From: Cryptomeria japonica
Lineage: Eukaryota; Streptophyta; Pinopsida; Cupressales; Cupressaceae
Direction: 5' to 3'
Length of the DNA stretch: 64,000 nt
Assembly: GCF_030272615.1 (NCBI RefSeq)
Contig: NC_081413.1
Coordinates: 443,819,038 to 443,883,037, forward strand
Of this stretch, positions 35,543 to 46,822 are shown piece after piece. Below the pieces are notes generated by a model, which ran no database searches, was not told the origin of the DNA, and was given only the letters and a program-made list of their open reading frames with translations. How positions within the stretch are numbered: position 1 is the stretch's first letter; each line of letters starts with the position of its first letter. The position numbers and the translations under genes were made by a program.

Positions 35543-38500
35543 ATGGCATCTACATATTCCATTTCTACTCCACTAGTAGTTGAGGTCAATGATAGGACAC
35601 ATCCTGTATTTAAGAAACACCCCTACAAATCCATGGAAGATGGCTTGGTTGGAACATTTTCTTTCATTTTGCATGGTGTTTTGCACATTGATGATGTTAG
35701 AGCCTACATTCATTGTGAAATTGAAGAAACCCGCTCTAAGGACATCTTGGACTTGTATAGTGACACCATCATGGATGAGATTGGCAATCCCAAGCTAGAA
35801 TTTGCATAGCTACAAAGAAAGGATTTCACACAATTTGTAAAATTTCCAAGTTTAGATGAAAAGGAATGGGTAAGATATGTGTTAAGAAGGTTCCATGCTT
35901 AATTCATATGGCTTGACCAACCATACAAGATCACTATTGATTCTATTAGGGTAGTAACCTCTTTGAACCAAACCAGTGAAAAGCTAAGGCTGCAGAAGGT
36001 AACAAACCCTTCCATGAACAAATTAATCAATGCAGAGTTTGATGGGCAATCAATGAAGATCAACACAATAAAAGAAGATGACGTCAAATTTGCTACAATG
36101 GTGATTGGCTACAAAGTGTACCAATCTAACAGACTTAGCTATGTGTCTGGCACTGCTATTCATGCATCTTATTGAATGATCAAAGAAGATGGTCATTATG
36201 ACCTATGCAGTGTGCTATTGGAGGAGTTGTTGATAATTTTGAAGAAAATCAAATAGGACAAAAAGCATGTCTTTAAATTTGGTTCTTTGATTATTTGTTT
36301 GGCACTCTTCTTCATGAATCAAATCCTTGGAACTGGCAGAGTACAATGGAATTTTGATAGACCAGTGGCTTAGAAAATAAAGTAGGGGCTTGATATACTT
36401 GTAAAAAGGACAATCAGAATACTTCTTTGTGGGATTTATTTAAAAAAATTTAGGACAAAATGAAACAAAGAGTGAGAATCCCCAAATAAATTGTAATAAA
36501 ATATGAGGGGACAATCTGCTTTATGGTAAAGAAGGATGAATGTGTGATGGAAGCAGTTCAACCTTGAAGAGTATGGATATTGCCTATGGGTTATGAAGTT
36601 GATGAAGCTACCTTGGATGCCTATGCACAATATTTGTTACAAGCTCCGGTAGACACCAAGGAGCCAAGGTTCGGAACCTACAAGGAAAATTCAATGGAGT
36701 TACACTCCAAGTTCTCCGAACCGACAAGGAAGAGGAAGGTTGCAAAGATTGTAGAAGAAATTCTTGTTGAAGAAGGACATCCCTGGGAGAGAGTCAAAGC
36801 TGCTAGGGATGTAGTTGAAAAAGAGAAGAAACAAAATACTGCACCTACTCCTATTAAGGTGAAGGTAACAGGACCTTCTCTCGCTCCAGTGAAGACACCT
36901 CCTGCTGAAGCTGAACCCTCTGGTGCATCTGCAAAGGGAAAAGGTGTTTCAAGGAAGAATAAGAAGACTCAAAGAGAATATGTAGCAATCTCTCTGGTGC
37001 AATTAGAGACTGAATTTGATTCAAACATTCACAAGGCATTGAAGAAAGGAGAATTTTCTAGAGTGATCCAAAAACCCCAATCCGGTGATGAAAAGATAGA
37101 GCCAAAGGGGAAGAAGGCAAGATTTGATCATGTGCCGGCAAGAAATCCCATGAGAGGAAAGAAGACAAAATCAGAGTTGGATGAGGCTATAGAATCTGGT
37201 AAGATGAAGACTTCTAAAATAGAGTATCATATTGTTCCTCCACTCTCAACTTAGGAATTAATTGATGAAATTACTTAAATATGGAAATTTGAAGAACATT
37301 TTTGTATATTATGCAAATATGGGTGATAAGGATCAAAGGAAAATTAAGGAAGCTGTAATTTTGTACATGGATTTATTTAGCAAAGCATTGATTGAACTAG
37401 AAAAATATCATCCCAAGGATTTGTACAACTTAATTGATGCTAGGAGAAAATATGCTAGCCAAATGGATAGAGAAATAAAGGAGAGTGAACTGGTTAATCA
37501 GTGCACCAGTATCACTATAGAGGAAATTTATAGATTATTTTTGTTAGCAAATTAAAAGGAATTCAGGAGAAAGCATAGGGTCAACAGTGAGATGGTTGGC
37601 TGAGTTGGAGAAATAAGGAGAGAAACCAGTGAAATCTGGAAAAGGTTTCTTACTGAGAATCGGCTTGTAGAAACTCTCTCAAGATGAAGCCACTCAATCA
37701 AAAAATCCTCCGGTAGATGATGTAAATAAGGAAGAGGATACTCAGGATGTTGTCCAATAACATGTTTTGGATATTGTTGAAGTTGAGCCTATAAAATAAG
37801 ATGATAAATTAGCAGAGGCAGATGATGGTGCACCAAGTGGTGACACCTGTGCATAGGAGGCACCTAAAGAAGTCAAATCTGGACCAATTGAGGTTGTGAA
37901 GAAGGAAGAGGTGAAACAGGATGAACTAGATAAAGAAAAGGATAAGACAACGGAGACTCTAGTACTTGTGGGAATTGACACAACAAAAATCCATAGCCAA
38001 GGGAATTTTCCGCAGTTCAATATCAATTTTGATAAACCCTTCAATCAAATGTCTCTGATAGAGAGAATGATAGTTGTTGCTTCTCTTCAGGCACAAGCCA
38101 GTTAGGAGTTAGCCCAGTCAAAATCTAAAGAAATGAGACTTATGAAAAAATTGATTATAGTATTGGAATAGGTCATATTGGAACTACAAGTTGATGCAAA
38201 CACCAGTTCATCCAGTAAGCTTCAGAACTTAATTGATCATATATCAACCCAATTTGATTCTTTGACAAAGGCATCAACCCAACAAGCCATGGAGAAATTT
38301 AAAGATGCCAAAGTTCAAACATTTTTGCAAATGATTAGTAATGATAAGGACCAATTAGATAAGGAGTTAAAACTTATTGATGAGGCATTAGCAGAAGGCG
38401 GTAAAATTTATAAGTCTTGTCTAATTTTGACCAATTTTACTATTGAGATAGACAAGCAGATAGATAATTGTAGAGGACAGTTAGCTCAAATTTTTTAGGC

Positions 38501-38837
38501 TTATGATCCTATAGCTAACTTAACTAGTAGTATTGAAGGACGAATTTTGAATATCACTAAGAAGATTAGGAATTTTGAGAAGGAGAAGGAGAGGATGATC
38601 AGGCGGACAGGTGAACTCTGAAACCTAATTGGTTCTCGATTGGACACCTTAGTGTATCATAAGATGGACTGCATTCTGAACATGTCTCAAGAGACTCCTA
38701 TTGAGATTGCGGCTATAGAATTTCATGCTTATGTTTTGAATGGTATTGTTTCAATTTTGGAGAATTTGTGAGCACAATGGAACACATATATTGGGTTCCT
38801 TAAGATGGCATATGTAGATATACTAAAGCATGTATAG
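35543..38837 (+). pseudogene. Large unknown ORF family, copy 3 (about 1,100 codons), inside E3
   Basis: The start is the ATG at 35543 (MASTYSISTPLVVEVNDRTH). The frame holds to about 36500 with stops at 35807, 35900, 36173 and beyond. It then shifts to 36580-37254, shifts again at 37262-37555, and a last frame runs from about 37680 to the TAG at 38835-38837. The N-terminal part contains KKHVFKFGSLIICLALFFMN, which compares with the hydrophobic block of copy 1 near FGWYSLLMHLFLFKG. The middle is Lys/Pro-rich and low in complexity (KRKVAKIVEEILVEEGHPWE, 36730-37000). The C-terminal third is helix-prone (RMIVVASLQAQAS, KIRNFEKEKERMIRRTGEL). No enzyme motif is recognised. Its place in E3 shows that the family travels in LTR elements. 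Confidence 0.6.
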
Positions 38838-39109
38838 ATTTAGTCATCCGGTGAATGTGTATATATGTATAAGCAATTTTGATGCACACCCTATCTTTGG
38901 CATTGTTGTCAAAGGGGGAGAGATGAGGTGAAAAATGTATAGACTGATTGTATGTATGGAGTGTATAGTCTAGTGTAATGAAGATTCTTGTATTGTTGAT
39001 CAAAGGGGGAACCTTATAATTCTTTCATTCCTTAGAATTCTTTTATTCTTTCATCCGGTGTACAGGTTTCAACACTTAGCCATTTTTCATAAGTGTTGCC
39101 ATCAATACC

Positions 39110-39121
39110 AAAGGGGGAGAT
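39110..39121 (+). promoter_or_regulatory. E3 polypurine tract
   Basis: AAAGGGGGAGAT lies directly before the 3' LTR. Two similar tracts (CAAAGGGGGAG near 38910 and 39001) lie upstream in the same 3' untranslated region. Confidence 0.75.
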
Positions 39122-40027
39122 TGTTGGAAATTGACACTCATCCGGTGATTTTAGATGACTTCCAGTAGTTGAATATTTGTTTAGGGTTGTCATTGATGCA
39201 AACACTTCTTGGTGATTCGATGCGACAATCCTAATTGAGTAATGTTTTTATCTGGAATGATTGCGATGTTTTTTGTGACTTTTTTTGTGATCTCGGTGAT
39301 TGGGAAGACCCTTAGGAAGCATGTGATTATAATATTTTATTCGGTGCTATGTTTTATTCAAGATTGAAGTTGACTTAGAGCTACACCTTACACTTTTTGA
39401 AGCTAACTTCAAGGAAATTATTTTTGTGTTAAGACCGTATATATAAGATCAATTTAGCAATTGATGTTTGGCATGTTATTGGTGTGGTGATCCATTTTGG
39501 CGTGATTAAGTGCATTTTCTCATGTTCACCTTTCTTTCAGACCAACCAGTAGCTGAATGAGACAGAGATAGAGTATTCAGTAGAGCGAAGATAGTCAAAG
39601 ATTCAGTGGTTAACCATAACTCATTATTGCATAGTTAGATGCTACTTGAGAGTTCATTTCTTTGTATTTTCTCATTATAATCAAATTGTAAGTCATTCAA
39701 ACTTCCCTGAAGGTTGTAGCCTTCCGGGTAATTTTAATTGAGCATTGAGCTCTAGGTAGTGAGACTGAATGCAAGTGCGTTCCCCATCTATGTAATATTT
39801 ATGTACTCTTGGCCATAGTATATGAATATTGTGGGTTCCAGGCCCCCCATGGTTTTTCCCTTTCCGGGTTCCCATGTAAAAATTCCTATCTTGTGGATTT
39901 GTGTATTCTTTGTTGCATGTTTATGTTCTTTTCTGTTATGCATTGCTAACACGTGTATAAAGATTAAGTTTGTGGATTTAAATTCTGGGATTCACCCCTG
40001 CCCTCTCAGTGATCCTTGATTCTAACA
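39122..40027 (+). repeat. E3 3' LTR
   Basis: It starts TGTTGGAAATTGACACTCATC and ends CTTGATTCTAACA. Relative to the 5' LTR it lacks about 90 bp near its front. It has about 130 extra bp at roughly 39535-39660, between two CTTTCTTT-like sites. These differences and scattered substitutions indicate an old insertion. Confidence 0.88.
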
Positions 40028-40545
40028 ACACACACATACATACATATATATACACATACACACATAAACATACATACATACATACATATACCGATATGCA
40101 TATATGTAGACATACATACTTTCATACACTCATGTACACACACATACACATACATACACATACACACATGTACATACACTTAAATACATACAAATATACA
40201 CACAGACACATAAACACACATACATATACATATACACATACGTACACACACACACACATACACCCACATACACATATAGACACATAGACACATACACATA
40301 CACATGCACATGCATGCATACATACATATACATGTGCACATGTATGTATGTGTACATGTGCACGTATGTGTGTATGTGTGCATTCATGCATACACATATG
40401 TGTATGTTTGTATGTGGGTGTATGTGTGTGTGTGTGTACATGTATATATGTATATACATATGTGTGTTTATGTGTGTATGCATGTATGTAGGTATAGTAT
40501 CTACGTGTTTGTACATGTATGTGTATGTGTATGTGTATTTAATTT
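40028..40545 (+). repeat. CA/TG microsatellite, right half
   Basis: It begins with the right ACACA duplication (40028-40032). ACACATAC runs then turn into TGTGTATG runs from about 40340. It continues the tract ending at 33089. The strand switch gives a broadly palindromic composition. Confidence 0.9.
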
Positions 40546-41363
40546 TAATGTTTCTTTAAAGTAATTTGTATCAAATGTTCCAATTACTTCAAATTGTACT
40601 TTAAATTACAATTGTATATCATTTTGAAATATGTTTGAATTAGTTTAAAATAGTTTTTAAACTTAATTTGAATTGTTTAAAATAGTTTTGAATAATTATT
40701 TCTAAAATTCTTTTCTTTTATAATTATGTGCATACAAATATTTTCCACATGGCCAATTAGGCATTAGATGGTAGTGTTCATCGTGACGGCACTGACCAAA
40801 CATCTAGATAGTCTAGTCAAATGCCTTCTAGTGATAGTGATGTTAGGGCTTGGCTTTTTGGTAAAACCACTCAAGCCCTACAATATTCTCTACACCATCT
40901 TGCATTCAGATTAGATTCTGCCACTACCCGACCTAATAAGGAAGGGGTAGAGACTATTAGGGATGCATTGCTACATATGATTGATGTTATTCAGACATAT
41001 AATCCTTATGATGATATGTCTATCGATTCTTTCTATATCTCCCTTTCTCTCAATGTCACTGGCATAGTCAAATGGGAAACTGTGAGCAAGGATGTATCTT
41101 CTACATAGGTCCATACTATGTTCCCCCATTATTAGGGTCCAAGACCACATAAGATTAGAGGATAAGTAGTTATGAGCTGCACTGATCCACTTGTGGCACC
41201 ATTCATATATACTAGATGGTTGGTAGCACATCATATGTGGCCATAGAAGGATGAGTTTCCGCTTTATTTCTGCAAACAATTATTTGTAGAGTTTAATATG
41301 GGCTTAAATATTGATTATATATCTATAGCAGTGAATGTTGGACAGGGGAGAGGGAGTATCAAT

Positions 41364-41505
41364 GATAAATTTAGACAACCTAATGCACCAGTGCTCGTTA
41401 ATTAATGAGAATTAATTTTTTTAAACCATTTGGTTCCAAAAGGTTTAAACAAACTAATTCTTGTTTATTAACGAACACTGGTGCATTAGGTTGTCTAAAT
41501 TTATC
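41364..41505. repeat. 142-bp near-perfect palindrome (71-bp arms, two-base centre)
   Basis: The left arm 41364-41433 pairs with 41436-41505 without any indel. The first 30 bases (GATAAATTTAGACAACCTAA then TGCACCAGTG) are perfectly complementary to the right end, and only about seven mismatches occur overall. The centre is TTTGG-TT-CCAAA at 41429-41440. No clear target duplication flanks it. A transcript would fold into one long hairpin. It could be an inverted duplication, a fold-back (MITE-like) element or a small-RNA precursor-like sequence. Confidence 0.8.
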
Positions 41506-42190
41506 ACTGAGCCTCGTTTGGAGTTATCAAAAGAAGCAGATGCAGCAGCTGATGATTCTAGGTGACATATCTACTCTAGCATTGCACATATTGCCACTCA
41601 AGTTGACCACATGACATCTGATCATGTTGAAATATATTTTTACTATCGTAGGGTACCATTCTACAAGATACGAATATGACATCTAGTAGTGGCACTGATC
41701 CTTACACCCATGTAGCCATACCATATCCACTTGATGTTGCATGGTTGACATAGGCTAATCCATTGCAATAGATGAGTGCATTGTTGTCTAGTGATTTATT
41801 GGATTCGTATACACTTCTTTCTTTGATTCTTGGGATCTCACTCGAGGATGTATCAACACAAGTGAGATAGCATGTACACAAAGGTAGAGAATCATAGTGT
41901 GATATGGGGAAAGAGGAGATAATTCGGGTACATCCTACAACCCCTCCACCACATACATTACTTGATGCCACACCTCCTCCTCAGCCTACACTAGGTGATC
42001 CAATAGCTGAGCCACCACGTCCTACACCACTACCACCTATTACTTTTACACCTCTTGCTCAACCTCATGGTCACTATACCAGTATTCTTATTGACGGTTT
42101 ACAGGATACATCACTTGATATAGACATTGACCATGTGTCCTTCCATTCATCTGAGGTCAGTAGGATCACGAGAGCCTTTGAGTCTTGTGA

Positions 42191-42470
42191 GGTACACATT
42201 GTATTTTCTGTAAGGTCATATTATTTATTTAATTTTAAATAGTGGATTTCAACTTCAAAATTGTTTACACAATTTAAATTTTTAATTATAGACAGTGTCC
42301 TATTACATTGGACACATTAGGAGATTTGCAGCATCCTTCTACTTCTGCACATGGTCATAGTCAAGTACACATTGTTTTTTGTTGTAAGGTCATATTATTT
42401 AATTGATTTTAAATAGTAGAATTCAACTTCAAAATTGTTAGTTAACACAATTTTAATTTTGAATTATATA
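42191..42470 (+). repeat. Duplicated intron-like block
   Basis: 42191-42291 and 42365-42470 are two similar copies (GTACACATTGTNTTT.., TAAGGTCATATTATTTA, TTCAACTTCAAAATTGTT, AATTATA). A 73-bp non-repeated, exon-like segment separates them. Both start with GTACAC after a purine-A/G exon end, so an intron plus its boundary seems to have been duplicated. Confidence 0.6.
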
Positions 42471-42945
42471 TGATCCAAGTTCGTGGACCACATTTGAGTT
42501 CTTCATCTCAGATACCTATGACTCATGGACACTTTGGTGGTGTAGATGATCAATCAGACCAGGTAAAAATTTTATGTACTTATGTTGAATTAAAATTTGG
42601 ATACTTATAGTTAGATAATATTTTCATGTTCTTATATATACATGTGCTTATGTGTACTTTCTTGTGTAGGGACAACATTCAGGACATGAATCAGGGAAGG
42701 GTCGACTAACTTAGTTCATACATTATCATTGTTTCATGAGATTATATGTATGTAGTGCATGCACTTTTTTTTACATATATGTATCTGACACTTGTTTAAT
42801 GAGATTACATACATATCGGACATGCTTACATGTTTGTTATGCATCTGACACTTGTACATATTGGACACCTGTACATGTTTGATGACATTAAATTTGTATC
42901 AAACACACTTGTTTCATGAGATTACTTGTTTGATTATTACATGTG

Positions 42946-42950
42946 TCTAT
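42946..42950 (+). repeat. Target-site duplication TCTAT, left copy (E4)
   Basis: TCTAT directly precedes the left LTR of E4 and recurs right after the other LTR at 52333-52337. Confidence 0.88.
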
Positions 42951-45355
42951 TATAGAGCACAAGATTCCATTGAGAGGGGGGGTGAATAAGTGGTTTCCAA
43001 ACTTTTCCCTTTTCTATCCTATGTGTGTATACCGCTTAACAGATCTAATATAAATAAAACATACTAGTTAGATGGGAGGATAACATAAATGCAACCACAC
43101 ATAAATGGGACATCACATAACACTAGATGTATGAGGAAAACCCAAGATGGGAAAAACCTCGATGAGAAATGTTGCTGGAGACTACTACTCCAATCCAACC
43201 TCACAATGAAAACCTCAGTTACAACTTTTAGGGCACCAACCCAAGGAGAACCAACCCTTGCACCGAGCTCCAACTCAGTGATTACAAGATCATATCCTAA
43301 ATACAAATGTAATCTCCTTGTTACAAAAGAACTTTGTAACTCTTATGTAGGTCTCTCCATCGGTTCTCCTCTCTCCAATTCTCTGTCGGTTCTCTGCTCA
43401 CCCTCTCATTGATACAACCTTATATCCTGCTGCAACTCACTCTCTATTGCAACCTTACTGGTTCAGCCTCTTCATTTTCTCTGTCCGTTCTTCTCTCTAC
43501 CGGTTCTCCTTCCTCTCTGTCACAATGCTACTAGTCACCACTAGTCTTCTTCACTTAGTTAGATGTCTACTATCCGATTACTGTCAGTTCTTAGCTTACC
43601 GGTTCTCTCACTGACACTCACTATGTTCTACTCTTTTTTGCAATCTTCTCTAGCTCTTCTTGGCTGATTCAATCACCACTGATGCACTCCTCTGTCATAA
43701 TTAATGACAGACTACTGGTTACCTCACTCTTATCATTTTACTTCTTCTAATTGGCTCTCTCTTGATCACACAATCTCCTCAGTGATTGTCGATATATTCT
43801 CTACCACTCTTTCAGTCTCTATCTTTCATCATCTCTCCTGTAGCTTCATCAAAAACTTCAGTCATGAGTCGACATATTTATCCTTGAGTTTTCTCACCAT
43901 GACTGACATTCAAACTTCTGGCTCACTAGGGCTTCTTCATCAACCCCAAGGAAAACCAAATCCAATCAGATCTTCATCTAGAGATCAACCACCTACAATA
44001 GATCAATCAAAATCCACCAAATCTAGTGTGTTCAAAACATGTTTTCCCTATTTGGTAAACATGGCACCTTCCTCAGTCTATACATGTCAAACACCTATGA
44101 AGTGATCACGTAGATAGCTTCACCTACCGTGATCAGCACTTAGACACTCAACCTTGATCATGAAGTCATAAAATCAGATCTATGTCCTTTAATTAGTCTT
44201 GAGTCACACCCTTTTATTCCTGACCCATGAAACACACTATCGACATTAATGTCGACCAATCACCACCTACCTCACCCAAAAAATTCACCGACCATAGTGA
44301 ACATGACACTTATCTCCTATGTGTCATCATAGTAGACATCCACATTTTCTACGTCTTATGTGTCGGTCCAGACAAGATCACTGACCAACCACACAACCAG
44401 GGTCATATACCAGTTTACAAACCCTTTCAATTATACCCTAACCAGTCTATCTTCACCCTTGTGCTTTTCTTCTCTTCTAGAGGAACACTTAAACTGGTCA
44501 ACCCACTTGCCAACTTACCTCATGCACATCTTCAATAGATGGGAGCCTTCCACTTCTGCAACTTGTGATCATTACTGGTGGACATACTTACAGGTAACCA
44601 CCTTGATGACATCATGTCATCATCCTTCACCAATTTCCATATGTTTGCATATGTGGCAACACCTTTCTCCTACTTCAGTCTGGTTGCACTCTCTATCTGC
44701 AACTACTCAACCTTTCCTTCTTCATCATTTGACCGGTTCTGCTATCAACTTGTTTGTCAAAGTGACAAACATATCCTTCCTTCTTTGTACCAATAATACA
44801 TCATGTCTACCTAGCTGATCCGATGCATATCTCTGATCTCATGCACCTAAGGCAACTTAGTGTTTCACTAGTTGATCTGGTGTGAGCCTTCAAACACCTT
44901 CCTTTAACTCTTTTGTCTTATCTTAGAGGACTATGATTCATTCCATGCATAATAGAAGATAATCTTCGCTTATAGGTGGGAGTGGATCCTTGTCATCTAC
45001 ATCTGACATTGCACTAAGATGCCTTAGTGGATATTAATCATATACATCTTCAATCAGACACACATGATCCTATTGGGCACACTTAGTTTCAAACTTCTTT
45101 TAATCTGGTGGGAGTCCTGCAAATTGATATCCAACAACATACCAGCCGCTTGCACATACTTAGCGTCTAGTGTTGATGTCATTTTTGTAATACTTAATCT
45201 CTTCATCACAATCAACATGTCATTTCACCAGTGGTTACTTCATGCATACTAGTTGACATCAATGACTGCATATCAACTATTCTCCCATACCATTTGTCTT
45301 AATATACCGGTATCGAGCTATACTGGTTGACATCAATGACAACACAATGCCAACA
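42951..45355 (-). repeat. E4 3' LTR
   Basis: On the minus strand it runs from TGTTGGCATTGTGTTGTCATT at 45355 to a degenerate end at 42951 (CTATA where the partner has CTACA). It aligns with 49951-52332 along its length with many substitutions. It contains the C-run/TTCACC block and GGTTTTTCCCATCTTGGG on the minus strand. Confidence 0.88.
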
Positions 45356-45370
45356 ATCTCCCCCTTTGGC
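45356..45370 (-). promoter_or_regulatory. E4 polypurine tract
   Basis: On the minus strand GCCAAAGGGGGAGAT lies immediately before the 3' LTR. Confidence 0.75.
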
Positions 45371-45688
45371 ATTGATGTCAACACATGTAGTATCTGGCAT
45401 ACTATAGATTCTCTTTCTACCCCTTTGTGTGTTCCATGGATTCTCATACATGTAGCATGCATCATACTATAGATTCTCTCTCCCCCTTTTACAACAATGG
45501 CAAAGGGCACTATCATGGTTTCTGTCCTCCTTGTGTCTACTAGGGATCGACAGAGTTTTCTCTCCCCTTTTTCTCTATCGGATGCTTCTCCTCCTTTGAC
45601 CATCATTCTTAGCATCCTCTTAATTCACACCACTTGAAATGGAGGGCTCAACCACCAACTTCTTGGCCATTGGGTGGAATTGATTATG

Positions 45689-46822
45689 TGTTGCATTGAT
45701 CTTTTGACATTGATGCCAACACTAGCTATTTGGATGCTTTACCGGAACCCTTTTGGTCCTGGTAGGATGAGTGGTTTCTGGTTGGTTTGGATTTAGCATG
45801 ATCTGGTAGGCTCTAGTATGATTTGGTTACGAAATTGGCTTAATCATGATACTCATGTTCATATTCAATATGTTGGTTTTGGTTTGGTGATCAAATGCTA
45901 TCTTGTTTTCTTAGAAGCCTGGCTTATGGTTTCGATGAGTGTTTCACTGGGAGAGATTTTGATGAAGATCTTTGATGAACTACATAAGTAGTGTTGGTGA
46001 AGCTTCTGGTGGAGTTTTAGGATCTTGTTGGTGATCATGGCCGAGACTTGGTGGATGAAGATCATTTATTTAGCATGTGGATTGGACCTCTCGATGCATT
46101 TCTAGTATGTCTTATGTGTTGGATATTATGTGTTTGGTCTAAATCTGACATGGTTTGTAATTATGTAATTAGTTTATTATCTGGTGGCTGAACTGATTAT
46201 TTATGGTTGAGGGTTTGTATATATAGATGTAAGATCTCATTGTAGATCATATGGTAGAGATATAGGAATGCAAAAGGGATGTAATGTGCAAATAATGTAA
46301 TATCGTTTAGGCAAAGGATTTGGTCGATCATTGGAGATCAAATTGGGTTTATGTAAGAGGATTTAGTCCTCCAATATTGAGCTTAATCAAAACTATACTC
46401 AGGCATAGGAGATGTTATCTTTTACAGTTCAACACTTCTCTGGATTGTAGTCTGGATTTCTATGTAGTCAGTGAGGCTCCTTTTGTGATGAGAAGTTGGC
46501 TCTAGGTTGTTGGCCTTCCTGCAAGTGGAGGCCCCTTAATTGTAATTCACATACTTACTACAAAAGTATTATCTGACTGTGGGTAGGCTTCCCACCGTGG
46601 TTTTTCCCTTTACTAGGTTTTCCACATGTAAATATTGGTGTCATGTGGATGGTATTCATTCTATGATTATTATTTATGCTTAATTGGTTTAACTTCTATT
46701 CCGGTATTAATGTTTTGGGTTCCAGTATTAAAGTTATAATTTCTAATGGTTTTGGTAATCTGTGACAACTGATTCACCCACCCCCCTCTTAGTTGTCTTT
46801 TGGTTATTTGAACTATCTAACA
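45689..46822 (+). repeat. Solo-LTR-like sequence nested in E4
   Basis: It starts TGTTGCATTGATCTTTTGACA and ends AACTATCTAACA, with the plus-strand LTR wording seen in the other elements: GTGGTTTTTCCCTTTACTAG at 46597, then TTCACCC plus a C-run and CTTAGTTGTC near the end. No primer site follows and no internal region is attached, so it looks like a solo LTR. The flanking pentamers (TTATG left, CAACT right) do not match, so the edges are approximate or a duplication has been lost. Confidence 0.55.

Larger units (their letters stand above)
33090..40027 (+). mobile_element. E3: pol-less LTR retrotransposon carrying a large unknown ORF
   Basis: The element is 6,938 bp, with LTRs of 863 bp (33090-33952) and 906 bp (39122-40027), a primer site TGGTATCAGGGCC at 33955, and a purine tract AAGGGGGAGAT before the 3' LTR. 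The internal region holds a Gag remnant (coiled coil and three zinc knuckles, 34021-35104). After a non-coding gap comes the third copy of the large unknown ORF (35543-38837). No protease, integrase, RT or RNase H motif is seen, and none fits in the remaining space. It would need enzymes from another Copia-type element. It is inserted in a CA/TG microsatellite. Confidence 0.85.
40821..42714 (+). pseudogene. Decayed multi-exon gene-like region of unknown family
   Basis: The first open stretch (40821-41108) reads MPSSDSDVRAWLFGKTTQA and continues after a stop with wording such as DPLVAPFIYTRWLVAHHMWP and NMGLNIDYISIAVNVGQGRG. A proline-rich stretch follows at 41930-42070 (TPPPHTLLDATPPPQPTLGD). 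The 3' part looks spliced. GT..AG intervals fit 42191-42291 and 42563-42669, and the last exon reads GQHSGHESGKGRLT and ends at the TAG at 42712-42714. I recognise no domain. It may be a host gene fragment or a transposon-encoded protein. A long palindrome (41364-41505) lies inside it. Confidence 0.4.

Noticed and set aside
38905-39015. Two CAAAGGGGGA tracts as alternative LTR borders
   Set aside because: They are not followed by a TG terminus matching the 5' LTR. The tract at 39110-39121 is.
40009-40564. Several long frames on both strands
   Set aside because: This is the same microsatellite artefact, in the right half of the tract split by E3.
40821-42714. Idea that this is a plant mobile domain (PMD) transposon gene
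   Set aside because: The proline-rich 3' part with small introns is reminiscent, but the characteristic motifs of that domain were not seen.
43089-45252. Plus-strand frames such as 43704-44105 and 44227-44538
   Set aside because: They lie wholly within the E4 LTR. They are not shared as open frames by the partner LTR and show no domain.
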